Source: Aquabacterium sp. (lineage in GTDB: Bacteria; Pseudomonadota; Gammaproteobacteria; Burkholderiales; Burkholderiaceae_C). From it: 64,000 nucleotides of DNA. Both the position numbers and the translations under genes were made by a program. The stretch is from positions 29,464 to 93,463 of the forward strand of contig NZ_JAQSDR010000041.1 in NCBI RefSeq assembly GCF_029946005.1, written 5' to 3'. The notes beneath the pieces are model-generated. The model worked only from the letters and a program-made list of their open reading frames with translations, made no database searches and had not been told where the DNA came from. Positions within the stretch are counted from its first letter, which is position 1. Each line of letters begins with the position of its first letter. Below, piece after piece: positions 18,263 through 28,281 of the stretch.

Positions 18263-19468
18263 ATGTCCTCATCTGCAGGCAAGCGCCGCTTTGCGCGCAT
18301 CGATCGCCTCCCTCCCTACGTTTTCAACATCACGGCCGAACTGAAATTGGCCGCGCGCCGCCGTGGCGAAGACATCATCGACATGAGCATGGGCAACCCA
18401 GACGGGGCCACACCACCGCACATCGTCGCCAAACTCACCGAGGTCGCGCAGCGGCCAGACACGCACGGCTACTCGGCCTCCAAGGGCATCCCGCGCCTGC
18501 GCCGTGCCATCGCGCATTGGTACAAAGACCGTTACCAGGTCGACATCGACCCGGACAAGGAAGCCATCGTCACCATCGGCTCCAAGGAAGGCTTGGCCCA
18601 CCTGATGCTGGCCACGCTGGACCGGGGCGACACGGTGCTGGTGCCTGATCCGTCCTACCCCATCCACATCTATGGCGCGGTGATCGCGGGGGCGGACATC
18701 CGCTCGGTGCCACTGGTACCCGGTGTGGATTTTTTTGCCGAACTGGAGAAGGCCATCCGGGGCAGCTACCCCAAGCCCAAGATGATGGTGCTGGGTTTTC
18801 CATCGAACCCCACGGCGCAATGCGTGGAGCTGGATTTCTTCGAGCGCGTGATTGCCTTGGCCAAGAAGCACGACATCTTCGTGGTGCACGACCTGGCCTA
18901 TGCCGACATCGTGTTCGACGGCTGGAAGGCGCCATCGATCATGCAGGTGCCGGGTGCGAAAGACATCGCGGTCGAGTTTTTCACGCTCAGCAAGAGTTAC
19001 AACATGGCGGGCTGGCGCGTGGGCTTCATGGTGGGCAACCCCGACCTGGTGGCCGCGCTGGCGCGCATCAAGAGTTACCACGACTACGGCACCTTCACGC
19101 CCTTGCAGGTGGCGGCGATTGCGGCGCTGGAGGGCGATCAGCAGTGCGTGAAGGACATCTGCGCGCAGTACCAGAACCGGCGCGATGTGCTGTTCAAGGG
19201 GCTGACCGAGGCGGGCTGGAAGGTTGAATGCCCCAAGGCCTCGATGTACATCTGGGCGCGCATCCCCGAGCACTACCGCGCACTGGGGTCGCTGGAGTTT
19301 GCCAAGCTGCTGATGGAGAAAGCCAAGGTGTGTGTGTCACCCGGCATCGGCTTTGGCGACCATGGCGATGACCATGTCCGTTTTGCCTTGATCGAGAACG
19401 AGGCGCGGATACGTCAAGCGGTGCGAGGTATCAAGGCGATGTTCAAGGCCGATGGCGTGACGACCTGA
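18263..19468 (+). CDS. alaC: Pyridoxal-phosphate aminotransferase, AlaC-type
   Basis: The start at 18263 ([10 protein letters not shown]) gives 401 residues, the normal size for AlaC-type glutamate-pyruvate aminotransferases; longer in-frame starts upstream add unlikely sequence. Fold type I features are present: DMSMGNPDG near the start, [24 protein letters not shown], and the PLP lysine Lys244 in [15 protein letters not shown]. The role would be pyruvate to alanine using glutamate. The related LL-diaminopimelate aminotransferase family is an alternative. It stands alone after a short upstream region. Confidence 0.82.
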   Translation: MSSSAGKRRFARIDRLPPYVFNITAELKLAARRRGEDIIDMSMGNPDGATPPHIVAKLTEVAQRPDTHGYSASKGIPRLRRAIAHWYKDRYQVDIDPDKEAIVTIGSKEGLAHLMLATLDRGDTVLVPDPSYPIHIYGAVIAGADIRSVPLVPGVDFFAELEKAIRGSYPKPKMMVLGFPSNPTAQCVELDFFERVIALAKKHDIFVVHDLAYADIVFDGWKAPSIMQVPGAKDIAVEFFTLSKSYNMAGWRVGFMVGNPDLVAALARIKSYHDYGTFTPLQVAAIAALEGDQQCVKDICAQYQNRRDVLFKGLTEAGWKVECPKASMYIWARIPEHYRALGSLEFAKLLMEKAKVCVSPGIGFGDHGDDHVRFALIENEARIRQAVRGIKAMFKADGVTT

Positions 19469-19615
19469 TCGGCCCGTGTGTCGCCATGGCGTCGGGCGGA
19501 CGGCGTCAAGCCCCAGATGGCGACCGAAAACCGCTTTGGGCACGCGCATTGCCGGATGAGGGTCCAGGCGGCAGCACGCCGCACCTTTCTCTGTGCACTG
19601 CAAAAGGAGCTCACC

Positions 19616-20149
19616 ATGCCTACCGTTCACGACAAACAAACTCTCCAAGCCGACACCCACCGTGACCCGATCACCAATGCCCCAGACTTCCATCCAGTGG
19701 GCACCGGTGTGGGCGCCGCGGCAGGTGGTGTGGCGGCGGGCGCCGCCATTGGCTCAGTGGCCGGTCCCGTCGGCACGCTGGTCGGCGCGGCAGCGGGCGC
19801 CATCGTTGGCGGCCTGGCCGGCAAGGCGGTGGCCCGCCGCATCGACCCCGATGTAGAAGATGCCCACTGGCAGGAAAATTATTCGCGTGAATCGTATGTG
19901 TCGCCGGGCGAAAGTTACGACGACTACGGCCCGGCGTATCGCCACGGTGTGAACAACTTCGAGACCTACCAAGGCCGCTCGTTCGACGAGGTGGACAGCG
20001 ACCTGGGCCGCGAGTGGGACCAGGGCGCGCGCGGCAAATCCAACCTGTCATGGGACAAGGCCAGGCAAGCCACTCGGTCATCCTGGGACCGCCTCAGCGA
20101 CACGGTGGAACGCGCCATCCCGGGTGATTCCGACCACGACGGTCGGTAA
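19616..20149 (+). CDS. Glycine-zipper-containing protein, unknown function
   Basis: The protein has 177 residues; an AAAGGAGC site precedes the ATG. Residues about 30-80 form a glycine/alanine-rich helix pair (GTGVGAAAGGVAAGAAIGSVAGPVGTLVGAAAGAIVGGLAG), a glycine zipper usually able to insert in or lie on membranes. The rest is polar with repeated charged and Tyr-rich segments (ENYSRESYVSPGESYDDYGPAYRHG). There is no signal peptide. Related proteins occur widely in Burkholderiales, often linked with stress. It ends at the bidirectional terminator shared with minE. Confidence 0.75.
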   Translation: MPTVHDKQTLQADTHRDPITNAPDFHPVGTGVGAAAGGVAAGAAIGSVAGPVGTLVGAAAGAIVGGLAGKAVARRIDPDVEDAHWQENYSRESYVSPGESYDDYGPAYRHGVNNFETYQGRSFDEVDSDLGREWDQGARGKSNLSWDKARQATRSSWDRLSDTVERAIPGDSDHDGR

Positions 20150-20203
20150 TCCAAGCCACGGCGGGCGCTGACGCCACCCTGTGGTGGGGGGCCAGCACCC
20201 ATG

Positions 20204-20244
20204 AAAAAGCGGAGCAGCCTGTGAGGGCTTGCTCCGCTTTTTTT
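20204..20244. terminator. Bidirectional intrinsic terminator
   Basis: AAAAAGCGGAGCA at 20204-20216 and TGCTCCGCTTTTTT from 20230 form an A-tract/stem/T-tract hairpin. It lies between the convergent glycine-zipper gene and minE and can serve both strands. Confidence 0.85.
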
Positions 20245-20255
20245 GGCTTGATGAA

Positions 20256-20516
20256 TCAACGACCGCCGTCCGGCAGTTCGATCTTGACTTCCAGCACATC
20301 CAGGTTGTCCTGGCGCTCCAGGCTCACCTTGATGTCGTCCGGGTTGATGGCGATGTATTTGGTGATCACCGCCACCAGTTCACGCTGCAGGGCCGGCAGG
20401 TAATCCGGGTTGCCGTGCCGACCATTGCGCTCGTGCGCGAGGATGATCTGCAGGCGCTCCTTGGCCACGCTGGCGGTCTTTTTCTTTTCACCGAGGAAGA
20501 ATGAAAGGAAGGACAT
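20256..20516 (-). CDS. minE: Cell division topological specificity factor MinE
   Basis: The protein has 86 residues. The N-terminal membrane-targeting and MinD-binding region reads [30 protein letters not shown], followed by the dimerisation domain ([17 protein letters not shown] and DDIKVSLER). It stimulates MinD ATPase and drives pole-to-pole oscillation. It follows minD with a 5-base gap, and the minCDE order is standard. Confidence 0.97.
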   Translation of the reverse strand: MSFLSFFLGEKKKTASVAKERLQIILAHERNGRHGNPDYLPALQRELVAVITKYIAINPDDIKVSLERQDNLDVLEVKIELPDGGR

Positions 20517-20521
20517 GCTGC

Positions 20522-21337
20522 TTACCTCCCCCCGAACATGCGCTTGAAGAAGCCGGGCTTGACGGCCTCGATGAAGCGCATGGGTTTGTCTTCACCCAGA
20601 AAGCGTGCGATCACGTCCTTGTAGGCCTCGGACACGTCCGACTCGGCCAGGTGAATGGCGGGCAGGCCCTGGTTCGACGCGGTCAGCACCGACTCCGATT
20701 CAGGGATCACGCCAATCAGCGGGATGCGCAGGATCTCCTGGATGTCTTGCAGCGACAACATCTGGCCCTCTTCAACCCGCGTGGGGTTGTAGCGGGTGAT
20801 CAGCAGGTGCTCCTTGATGGGCGTTTGCCCTTCAATGGCGCGCTTGGTCTTGGAGGCCAGCATGCCCAGGATGCGGTCCGAGTCGCGCACGGACGAGACT
20901 TCGGGATTGGTCACCACCAAGGCTTCATCCGCAAAGTGCATGGCCAGCAGGGCGCCGGTTTCGATGCCTGCGGGCGAGTCGCAGATGATGTATTCGAAGT
21001 CCATCGCGGCCAGGTCGGTCAGGATCTTCTCGATGCCTTCCTTGGACAGCGCGTCCTTGTCGCGCGTTTGCGAGGCGGGCAGCACGAACAGGTTGTCGCA
21101 CTGCTTGTCCTTGATCAGCGCCTGGTTCAAGTTGGCTTCGCCATTGATGACGTTGATCAGGTCATAGACCACGCGCCGCTCGCAGCCCATGATGAGGTCG
21201 AGGTTGCGCAGACCGACGTCAAAGTCGATCACCACGGTTTTGTGGCCACGAAGGGCAAGACCTGACGAAAAGCTGGCGCTGGTGGTGGTTTTGCCCACCC
21301 CTCCCTTGCCGGAGGTCACCACGATGATTTTGGCCAT
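20522..21337 (-). CDS. minD: Septum site-determining protein MinD (ATPase)
   Basis: The protein has 271 residues. The deviant Walker [10 protein letters not shown] carries Lys11 and Lys16. Switch regions ([28 protein letters not shown]) are intact, and the C-terminal amphipathic membrane-targeting helix ([16 protein letters not shown]) is present. It recruits MinC and MinE to the membrane and so places the division site. It lies between minC and minE in one operon. Confidence 0.98.
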   Translation of the reverse strand: MAKIIVVTSGKGGVGKTTTSASFSSGLALRGHKTVVIDFDVGLRNLDLIMGCERRVVYDLINVINGEANLNQALIKDKQCDNLFVLPASQTRDKDALSKEGIEKILTDLAAMDFEYIICDSPAGIETGALLAMHFADEALVVTNPEVSSVRDSDRILGMLASKTKRAIEGQTPIKEHLLITRYNPTRVEEGQMLSLQDIQEILRIPLIGVIPESESVLTASNQGLPAIHLAESDVSEAYKDVIARFLGEDKPMRFIEAVKPGFFKRMFGGR

Positions 21338-21357
21338 CGGTATCGAGTCCTTCTAAG

Positions 21358-22128
21358 TTAATTGAGCTTGATCGCTTCCATCACCAGCTTTTCGCCATCA
21401 AGGCGAATCTGGGCAGGTTTGCCCAGCAGGTCTGGTGAGAGAGCGGTTTCAGAGGTGCGGTAAATGCCTGCGATGGAGATCAGTTCGGGCTCCAGGCAGG
21501 TGGTGAAAATGCGCGCCTCGGTGTTGCCGCGCGCGCCAGCGATGGCTTTGCCGCGCAGCGGGGCGTAGACATGGATGTGGCCGTCGGCGATGACTTCAGC
21601 GCCATTGTTGACCGCCGCCAGCACCACCAGGTCGCCGCCCTTGGCATAGACCTGCTGGCCGGAGCGCAAAGGCTTGTCGATCACCATGGTGGGCACGGAA
21701 GGGCCGGGCACCTGCACGGGCACTTCGCGGATCACCTCGACCTCGCGGATGACTTCTTGCACCACGGTTTCAACGCGGACGGGCACCTTGGCCGAGGGGC
21801 CATCGGGCGCTTCGAACAGGCCCACGGCTTGCGCGGCGGCCATCTGCGCGGGGCTGCCACCCTTGACGGCCACCGGCACCATGCGGTGTTCGCGCAGCAA
21901 GGCGATCAGGTGGTTGAAGGGGATGGCTTTGGCGTCGTCCTGGACGGGCGTCAGGTCGATGACCACCGGGTCCTGGTTGAAAAAATCGGCGGAGGCGCCA
22001 AAACGCTCGGTCAACTCACCGGCCAGGACCGCCAGGTCGGTGGTTTTCAGCACCACGGCGACCAGGGTCAGCGTGGCACTTTTCAGATCGACGATGAGCG
22101 GGGTGTTCCCTTTGGAGACAACAGCCAT
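21358..22128 (-). CDS. minC: Septum site-determining protein MinC (FtsZ inhibitor)
   Basis: The protein has 256 residues: an N-terminal FtsZ-inhibiting domain (about 1-110), a Pro/Glu/Val-rich linker with repeated VxREV patterns, and a C-terminal beta-helix dimerisation/MinD-binding domain (LRSGQQVYAKGGDLVVLAAVNNGAEVIADG and HVYAPLRGKAIAGA). It is the first gene of the minus-strand minCDE operon, and its promoter must lie in the 64-bp gap shared with the divergent ABC gene at 22193. Confidence 0.97.
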   Translation of the reverse strand: MAVVSKGNTPLIVDLKSATLTLVAVVLKTTDLAVLAGELTERFGASADFFNQDPVVIDLTPVQDDAKAIPFNHLIALLREHRMVPVAVKGGSPAQMAAAQAVGLFEAPDGPSAKVPVRVETVVQEVIREVEVIREVPVQVPGPSVPTMVIDKPLRSGQQVYAKGGDLVVLAAVNNGAEVIADGHIHVYAPLRGKAIAGARGNTEARIFTTCLEPELISIAGIYRTSETALSPDLLGKPAQIRLDGEKLVMEAIKLN

Positions 22129-22192
22129 GGGGCAGCGAGACCTCGAAAGGGATACAGTTTACCGGTTCGTTCGCTCCTGGCCCTGAATCCGC

Positions 22193-22855
22193 ATGCTTGA
22201 AGTTCGAGGATTGACCAAACGTTATGGCCCCGAGCCGGTGTTCGCCCACGTCGACATGAGCGTGCAACCGGGCGAATTCATCGCCATCGTGGGCGAATCG
22301 GGGGTCGGCAAATCCACCTTGCTGAACTGCCTGGCGGGGCTGGACGGGGCCGACGAGGGGCGCGTCACCCTGAAAGGCGTGGACGTTCAGTCGCTGGACG
22401 AGACCGCTCAGGCGCACTTTCGGCGCCGCCACCTGGGCTTCGTGTTCCAGGCCTTCCACGTGCTGCCGCATTTGAGCGTGGCGCAGAACGTGGGCCTGCC
22501 ATTGATGCTGCTGGGCGAGAACAAAGGCGCCGCTTATGCCCTCCGCTTGGCCCAGGCCTTGACGTCGGTCGGACTGGAGGGCCTGGGCGAACGCCTGCCG
22601 CAACAGCTGTCGGGCGGGCAGTTGCAACGCGTGGCCATCGCGCGCGCCTTGATCCACCGGCCCGCGCTGCTGCTCGCCGACGAGCCCACCGGCAACCTCG
22701 ACCCCGAGACCGCCGACAAGGTGATGAGCGCCTTCGTGGCCCAGATCCGCAAGCATCAAACGGCCTGCGTGATGGTGACCCACTCGCCCTCGGCCGCCCA
22801 ACGGGCCGACCGCGTGCTGCGGCTGACCCGGCAAGGCCTGCGCGATGCGGCCTGA
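22193..22855 (+). CDS. ABC transporter ATP-binding protein (LolD/YbbA-type)
   Basis: The protein has 220 residues. It shows Walker [11 protein letters not shown]-loop [12 protein letters not shown], signature LSGGQLQR, Walker B LLLADEP followed by TGNLD, and an H-loop VTHS. It belongs to the MacB/LolD/YbbA class, whose members pair with FtsX-type permeases and drive periplasmic mechanical work, not import. The permease gene overlaps its end by 11 bases. A LolCDE role is less likely because the permease is a single long YbbP-type chain. Confidence 0.9.
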   Translation: MLEVRGLTKRYGPEPVFAHVDMSVQPGEFIAIVGESGVGKSTLLNCLAGLDGADEGRVTLKGVDVQSLDETAQAHFRRRHLGFVFQAFHVLPHLSVAQNVGLPLMLLGENKGAAYALRLAQALTSVGLEGLGERLPQQLSGGQLQRVAIARALIHRPALLLADEPTGNLDPETADKVMSAFVAQIRKHQTACVMVTHSPSAAQRADRVLRLTRQGLRDAA

Positions 22856-25385
22856 GCCCTCGCCCGTTGCCACCCTGCTGCGTCACTTTTCCTGGCCGGA
22901 GCTGCGGCACCACGGCTGGCGGCATGCCACCGCCGTGCTGGCCGTGCTGCTGGGTGTGGCGCTGGCGTTCTCCGTGCACTTGATCAACGAATCGGCCCTG
23001 AGCGAGTTCAGCTCGGCGGTGCGATCGGTCAATGGCCAGGCCGATTTCAGCCTGCGCGCAGCGCGCGGTGGCTTCGACGAAGCGCTGTACCCGCGCGTGG
23101 CCCGGCACCCCCAAGTGGCCCTGGCCAGCCCGGTGGTCGAGGTGACGACGCTGGCCATCGGCCCTCGCGGGCAAAGGCAATCCCTGAAGATCCTGGGGTT
23201 GGACCCCCTGGTGGCCGCGCCTTTGGCCCCCGCCTTGATCCCGCAACTGCCCAAAGGCGAGGACCGCCTGCTGCTGTTCGCCACCGACGCGGTCTCACTG
23301 AACGCGCAGGCCCGCCAGAAGCTGGGCGTGGAAGCGGGCGACACGATCGAGGTGCAATCGGGCCTGGCCTTGAAGAGGTTGCGCGTGGTGGGCACGGTCA
23401 TCGCCGGTGGCGAAGCCTTGGGCGTGATGGACATCGCGGGCGCCCAAACTTTGCTGGGCACCTTGGGCCAACTCAACCGCATCAACGTCAAGCTGATCGG
23501 TGGTGCGCAGGCCGACCAGGTGCTCAAGGCCTTGCAGTTGCCCGATGGCGTGGTCAGCGATTCGGGCGACGAGTCCACGCAGCGGGTGTCCAACGTGTCG
23601 CGCGCCTACCGGGTCAATCTGACGGTGCTGGCCCTGGTGGCGCTGTTCACGGGTGCCTTCCTGGTGTTTTCGATCTTGTCGCTGTCGGTGGCCAAGCGGC
23701 AGCAGTCCTTGGCCCTGTTGGGCGTGCTGGGCTTGAGCGCCCGCGAGCGGCTGAAGCTGGTGTTGTGCGAGTCGGCCGCCATCGGGCTGCTGGGCTCGGT
23801 GCTGGGCATCGCGGCGGGCACGGGCCTGGCCTACACGGCGCTCAAGCTGCTGGCCGGTGACCTGGGGGGCGGCTACTTCCCCGGCATCGTGCCCACGTTG
23901 CAGTGGTCGCTTTGGGCGGCCGCGCTGTATGGGGGCCTGGGCGTGCTGGCCGCCATGTTGGGGGGTTGGTTGCCCGCCCGGGCTGCGCAAGATTTGCCAC
24001 CCGCCCAGGCCCTGAAGGGATTGGGCGACACGCACCGCGCCTCGCGCCTGCCCTGGTTGGGCCCGGTGCTGTTGTTGCTGGGCGTGGCGCTGGCCATGCT
24101 GCCCCCGGTGGCGGGCGTGCCGCTGTGGGCTTACCTCAGCGTGGCGGCTTTGCTGATGGGCGGCATCGCCTGCGTGCCCGGCACGGTGGGCTGGCTGCTG
24201 CGCCTGTGGCCCACGCCGCAGCGGCCCGCCGCCCTGCTCGCGTTTGAACGCGCGCGGCGCATGCGACACACCGCCACGGTCGCCATCGCGGGCGTCGTGG
24301 CCAGCCTGAGCTTGTCGGTCGCCTTGACGGTGATGGTGGCCAGCTTCCGGGGCTCGGTCACGGCCTGGCTGGACGTGGTCCTGCCCGCCGACCTGTATGC
24401 CCGCGCCACCAACGGCGCGGGCAGCGACACCTTGAACCTGGGCCAGGACCTGCTCAATGACGTCCGGCAAGTGCCCGGCGTGCAGCGCGCCGTGGGCATC
24501 CGCGTGACCTCGTTGAACTTGAGCCCATCGCTGGGCGACGTGGCCTTGCTGTCGCGCCCGGTGGGCCAGGCTGACCGCAGCCTGCCGCTGGTGGGTGACC
24601 TGCTGCCGCCCAAGCCTGGCCAGGTGTCTATCTACGTGAGCGAGGCCATGGTCGACCTGCACGGCGCCGCGCCTGGCCGCACCTTGGCGCTGCCTTTGCG
24701 CGTCGGCCAGCCGCCCGTTCAAGCCCATGTGCGCGGCGTGTGGCGCGACTATGCGCGCCAGCAAGGCGCCATCGTGATCGACCAGGCCGACTACCAACGC
24801 TTGACCGGCGACCTCGGCATCAACGACCTGGCCCTGTGGCTCGCCCCCGAGGCCCGCACGCCCGATGTGCAAACCGCCATCCGCCGTGCGGCCGAAGCGC
24901 GTGGCCTGGCCGGTGGCCTGATCGAATTCGCCGAGCCGCGCCAGATCCGCGAGACCACCTTGCGCATCTTCGACCGCAGCTTTGCCGTCACCTACTGGTT
25001 GCAGGCCGTGGCCATCGGCATCGGCCTGTTTGGCACGGCGGCCAGCTTTTCAGCGCAGGTGCTGGCGCGTCGCAAGGAGTTCGGCCTGCTCAGCCACCTG
25101 GGCTTCACGCCACGGCAGGTGCTGGGCATCGTGGGGGGCGAAGGCCTGGTGCTGACTGGCATTGGCGCCTTGATGGGATTGGGGCTGGGCCTGGCGGTCA
25201 GCATCGTGCTGGTCGAGGTCGTCAACCCGCAAAGTTTTCACTGGACCATGGACCTGCTGGCGCCTTGGGATCGATTGGGCCTGCTGTGCCTGGGCGTGGT
25301 GCTGGCCGGCACTTTGACCGCTTTGGTCGCAGGCCGACAAGCCATCGGGCGCGATGCCGTGATGGCGGTGAAGGAAGACTGGTGA
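22845..25385 (+). CDS. FtsX-like permease (YbbP-type, 846 residues)
   Basis: The protein has 846 residues. The N-terminal membrane segment (about 25-43) is followed by a large periplasmic domain, then FtsX-type membrane clusters near 255-420, further segments near 470-520, a second periplasmic domain, and a final three-helix FtsX block at about 720-840. This doubled architecture fits YbbP. It overlaps the ATPase gene and is followed after 4 bases by an AttH/CrtC-like gene. The ABC-permease-AttH trio resembles the attEFGH-type export cassettes, probably acting on lipid or lipoprotein cargo. Confidence 0.87.
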   Translation: MRPEPSPVATLLRHFSWPELRHHGWRHATAVLAVLLGVALAFSVHLINESALSEFSSAVRSVNGQADFSLRAARGGFDEALYPRVARHPQVALASPVVEVTTLAIGPRGQRQSLKILGLDPLVAAPLAPALIPQLPKGEDRLLLFATDAVSLNAQARQKLGVEAGDTIEVQSGLALKRLRVVGTVIAGGEALGVMDIAGAQTLLGTLGQLNRINVKLIGGAQADQVLKALQLPDGVVSDSGDESTQRVSNVSRAYRVNLTVLALVALFTGAFLVFSILSLSVAKRQQSLALLGVLGLSARERLKLVLCESAAIGLLGSVLGIAAGTGLAYTALKLLAGDLGGGYFPGIVPTLQWSLWAAALYGGLGVLAAMLGGWLPARAAQDLPPAQALKGLGDTHRASRLPWLGPVLLLLGVALAMLPPVAGVPLWAYLSVAALLMGGIACVPGTVGWLLRLWPTPQRPAALLAFERARRMRHTATVAIAGVVASLSLSVALTVMVASFRGSVTAWLDVVLPADLYARATNGAGSDTLNLGQDLLNDVRQVPGVQRAVGIRVTSLNLSPSLGDVALLSRPVGQADRSLPLVGDLLPPKPGQVSIYVSEAMVDLHGAAPGRTLALPLRVGQPPVQAHVRGVWRDYARQQGAIVIDQADYQRLTGDLGINDLALWLAPEARTPDVQTAIRRAAEARGLAGGLIEFAEPRQIRETTLRIFDRSFAVTYWLQAVAIGIGLFGTAASFSAQVLARRKEFGLLSHLGFTPRQVLGIVGGEGLVLTGIGALMGLGLGLAVSIVLVEVVNPQSFHWTMDLLAPWDRLGLLCLGVVLAGTLTALVAGRQAIGRDAVMAVKEDW

Positions 25386-25389
25386 GGCG

Positions 25390-26538
25390 ATGCAGCGCAT
25401 GAACACAGACCAACGCATGACCTCGCTGGATCGGCGTGATTGCCTGATCGCCTTGGGCAGTTTGGGTGCGCTCGGCTGCCCTCCCATCCTCGCGGCGTCC
25501 TTGGTGAAAGCCAGCACCGTCGCGCCTCCCGAAGTCAAAATTGGCGATGCCCTGGGCTTCCCGCGCGACTTCGGTGCCCACCCCGAGTTCCGCACCGAGT
25601 GGTGGTACATCACCGGCCGTCTGCGCACGGCGGATCGTCAAACCCTGGGCTTCCAGGTCACCTTCTTCCGATCGCGCGTGGACACGGCCCAAGACAACCC
25701 CAGCCAGTTCGCCGCCAAACAGTTGATCCTGGCGCACGCCGCCATCACCGATGTGGCCGGCCGCCAGTTGCTGCACGACCAACGCATCGCCCGCGAAGGC
25801 CTGGGCCTGGCTGGCGCCACGCTGGAAGACACGCACGTGCACCTGAAAGACTGGTCCCTGCAACGCAGCGGCAGCGCCACGCAAAGCCTTTACCAGGCCC
25901 AAGTCAAAACCCAGGCCTTCGGCTTCAAACTGAACATGCGCAGCACGCAAGCGCCCTTGGTGCAAGGCCAAGCCGGGTATTCACGCAAAGGCCCCCTGCC
26001 CAGCCAGGCCAGCCGCTATTACTCGCAACCGCAGCTGGCGGTCACCGGCCAGGTCACCCTGCACGGCAAGGCACAACCGGTCAGCGGCCTGGCCTGGATG
26101 GACCACGAGTGGAGCGAGTCATTGCTGGCGCCCGACGCCGTGGGCTGGGACTGGATCGGCATGAACCTGCGCGATGGCAGCGCCCTCATGGCCTTCCGCC
26201 TGCGCCGCCAGGATGGATCCACGCTGTGGGCTGGCGGCAGCTTCCGCGCGCCCGGCCAAGCGGCCCGCATCTTCAAACCCGACGAGGTCCGCTTCACGCC
26301 TGGTCGCACCTGGCAAAGCCCCGCCACGCACGCCAGCTACCCGGTCGAATGGCAAGTGGACACGCCCGCCGGACGCTTCACCGTGCGCGCCCTGCTGGAC
26401 GCGCAAGAACTGGCCGGTCAGCAAAGCACCGGCACTGTCTACTGGGAAGGCCTGAGCGAATTGCGCGACGTCGACCAGCGCGTGGTCGGCGAGGGCTACC
26501 TGGAGATGACCGGTTACGTCCAGCCCATGGTGCTTTGA
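25390..26538 (+). CDS. Secreted AttH/CrtC-like (carotenoid 1,2-hydratase/lipocalin-like) protein
   Basis: The protein has up to 382 residues; starts at 25390, 25399 or 25420 are all possible. The last gives a Tat-like signal (DRRDCLIALGSLGALG). The diagnostic PEFRTEWWYITGRL motif and the MDHEWSES segment mark the AttH/CrtC double-lipocalin family. Despite the common name, carotenoid hydration is unlikely without other carotenoid genes. A lipid- or hydrophobe-binding role with the upstream LolD/FtsX-type transporter is a better fit. The gene is translationally close-coupled (4-base gap). Confidence 0.82.
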   Translation: MQRMNTDQRMTSLDRRDCLIALGSLGALGCPPILAASLVKASTVAPPEVKIGDALGFPRDFGAHPEFRTEWWYITGRLRTADRQTLGFQVTFFRSRVDTAQDNPSQFAAKQLILAHAAITDVAGRQLLHDQRIAREGLGLAGATLEDTHVHLKDWSLQRSGSATQSLYQAQVKTQAFGFKLNMRSTQAPLVQGQAGYSRKGPLPSQASRYYSQPQLAVTGQVTLHGKAQPVSGLAWMDHEWSESLLAPDAVGWDWIGMNLRDGSALMAFRLRRQDGSTLWAGGSFRAPGQAARIFKPDEVRFTPGRTWQSPATHASYPVEWQVDTPAGRFTVRALLDAQELAGQQSTGTVYWEGLSELRDVDQRVVGEGYLEMTGYVQPMVL

Positions 26539-26545
26539 AAGCCGC

Positions 26546-28114
26546 TCACTGGCGTCCGGCCGCCATCACCGCCATGTCCAGGCCTTCCTCGGCCGACTGG
26601 GTGCTGCTCTTGGCCACGCACTTCACGAACTCATAGTCCGACTCGTTGACGGTGCGGGTTTGCAGCCAGTACTTCCAGGTCGAGTTCGGCCAGATCGCGA
26701 AGTTGATGCCCTCGGCGGTCTGGTACCAGCTCTTGCAGCCTGAGGACCACACCGTGCCCTTGAGCGCCTGCGTCACCTCGTTCAGGAAGCGCGTCATCGC
26801 GGCCGGCTTGACGTCCAGGTAGTCCACGCCCTTGGCCTTGACCAGCTGGATGCACTTGACGATGTACTCCACCTGCGCCTCGATCATGAAGATGATGGAG
26901 TTGTGGCCCAGGCCGGTGTGCGGCCCCACCAGTTGGTACATATTGGGGTAGTTGGCGGTGGTGATGCCCAGGTACGACGTGGGGCTGGTTTTCCAATCCT
27001 CTTGCAAGGTGTGGCCATGGCGGCCGCGCATCTCGAAGCTCTTCATGTAAATGCGCGGGTCCACGATGAAGCCCGTGCCCAGGATCAGACAGTCCATCGG
27101 CCGCTCCACGCCATCCTTGGTGACGATGCTGTGCTCGCGGATCTCCTGGATGCCGTTGGTCACCAACTCCACGTTCTGGCGGTTGAAGGTGGGGTACCAC
27201 TTGTTGGAGATGAGGATGCGCTTGCAGCCCAAGGTGTAGTTGGGCGTGAGCTTTTTGACCAGGGCCGGGTCTTTCACCTGGTGTGAGATGAACTTCTTCA
27301 GCGCCGCGCCACCAATGCGCGCCATCCACGGGTTGAAGATGGGCCACACGCGCGACTCGTTGGTCCAGTAGCAGCGCCAGCGGTGCAGGGTGCGCGTGAT
27401 GGGCAGGGCTGCGAACAGCTTCTTGCGGAACTCGGAATACTTGCGCGTGTCGCGCGGGATCACCCAGGCGGGCGTGCGCTGGAACACGTGCAGCTTCTTG
27501 ACCAGGGGCGCGATCTCCGGCACGTACTGGATAGCACTGCCTCCGCTGCCCAGGGACACCACGGTCTTGCCGTGCAGGTCGTAGCCATGGTCCCACTGGG
27601 CCGAGTGCATCACCTTGCCCTTGAAGGTGTCCAGCCCCTTGATGTCAGGGAAGGCGGGCACGTGCAGCGGGCCCGAGGCGAGCACCCAGTGGCGCGCGCT
27701 GATCACCTCGCCACCGGCGGTCTTGATGGTCCAGCGCCCCGTGCCTTCGTTGAACACCGCGCTGATCACCTCCTGGTTGAAATGGATGTGGGGGCGGATG
27801 CCGTATTTTTTGGTCACGCCCAGGATGTACTGCTGGATTTCGTCCCAGGGGGCGTAGCGCTTGGTCCAATCCGGTTTGGTCTCGAACGAGTACGAGTACA
27901 TGTGCGACTGCACATCGCACTCGGCGCCCGGGTAGGTGTTGTCGCGCCAGGCGCCGCCCACCTCACTGGCTTTTTCCAGGATCACGAAGTCGTCGATGCC
28001 CGCCATCTTGAGCTTGACCGCCATGCACAAGCCGCCAAAGCCGACACCAGCGATCGCCACTTCAACCTGGCGCGGGCGGGGGAATGAGGAAATGGTCGTG
28101 TTCTGTGAAGTCAT
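26546..28114 (-). CDS. Flavin-containing monooxygenase, Baeyer-Villiger type
   Basis: The start at 28114 (MTSQNTT) follows an AAGGTG site and gives 522 residues. The FAD-binding motif GVGFGG is at 23-28, the BVMO fingerprint FKGKVMHSAQWD at 164-175, and a second Rossmann motif GSGGSA at 189-194. Such enzymes insert oxygen next to ketones or oxidise soft nucleophiles with NADPH and O2. It is divergent from an AraC regulator at 28282, a common arrangement for inducible catabolic BVMOs. Confidence 0.88.
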   Translation of the reverse strand: MTSQNTTISSFPRPRQVEVAIAGVGFGGLCMAVKLKMAGIDDFVILEKASEVGGAWRDNTYPGAECDVQSHMYSYSFETKPDWTKRYAPWDEIQQYILGVTKKYGIRPHIHFNQEVISAVFNEGTGRWTIKTAGGEVISARHWVLASGPLHVPAFPDIKGLDTFKGKVMHSAQWDHGYDLHGKTVVSLGSGGSAIQYVPEIAPLVKKLHVFQRTPAWVIPRDTRKYSEFRKKLFAALPITRTLHRWRCYWTNESRVWPIFNPWMARIGGAALKKFISHQVKDPALVKKLTPNYTLGCKRILISNKWYPTFNRQNVELVTNGIQEIREHSIVTKDGVERPMDCLILGTGFIVDPRIYMKSFEMRGRHGHTLQEDWKTSPTSYLGITTANYPNMYQLVGPHTGLGHNSIIFMIEAQVEYIVKCIQLVKAKGVDYLDVKPAAMTRFLNEVTQALKGTVWSSGCKSWYQTAEGINFAIWPNSTWKYWLQTRTVNESDYEFVKCVAKSSTQSAEEGLDMAVMAAGRQ

Positions 28115-28281
28115 GCGGCACCTTGTTGATTTGTCTCCGAACGTCAGGCCATGGTGCGTGCGCGATGCTCGCGCCGCCATGCTAGATTCGCCCGTCTGAT
28201 TGATTATTTCGGCCAAACTGGCGGCACTCCAGCCCCGCAAGGCCGGTCCTTGACGCAGATCAAACCAAGCAAGCACCACCC

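Noticed and set aside
25390..26538. True carotenoid 1,2-hydratase
   Set aside because: No carotenoid or photosynthesis genes nearby, and the EWWY family is mostly non-carotenoid; context favours an AttH-type role.
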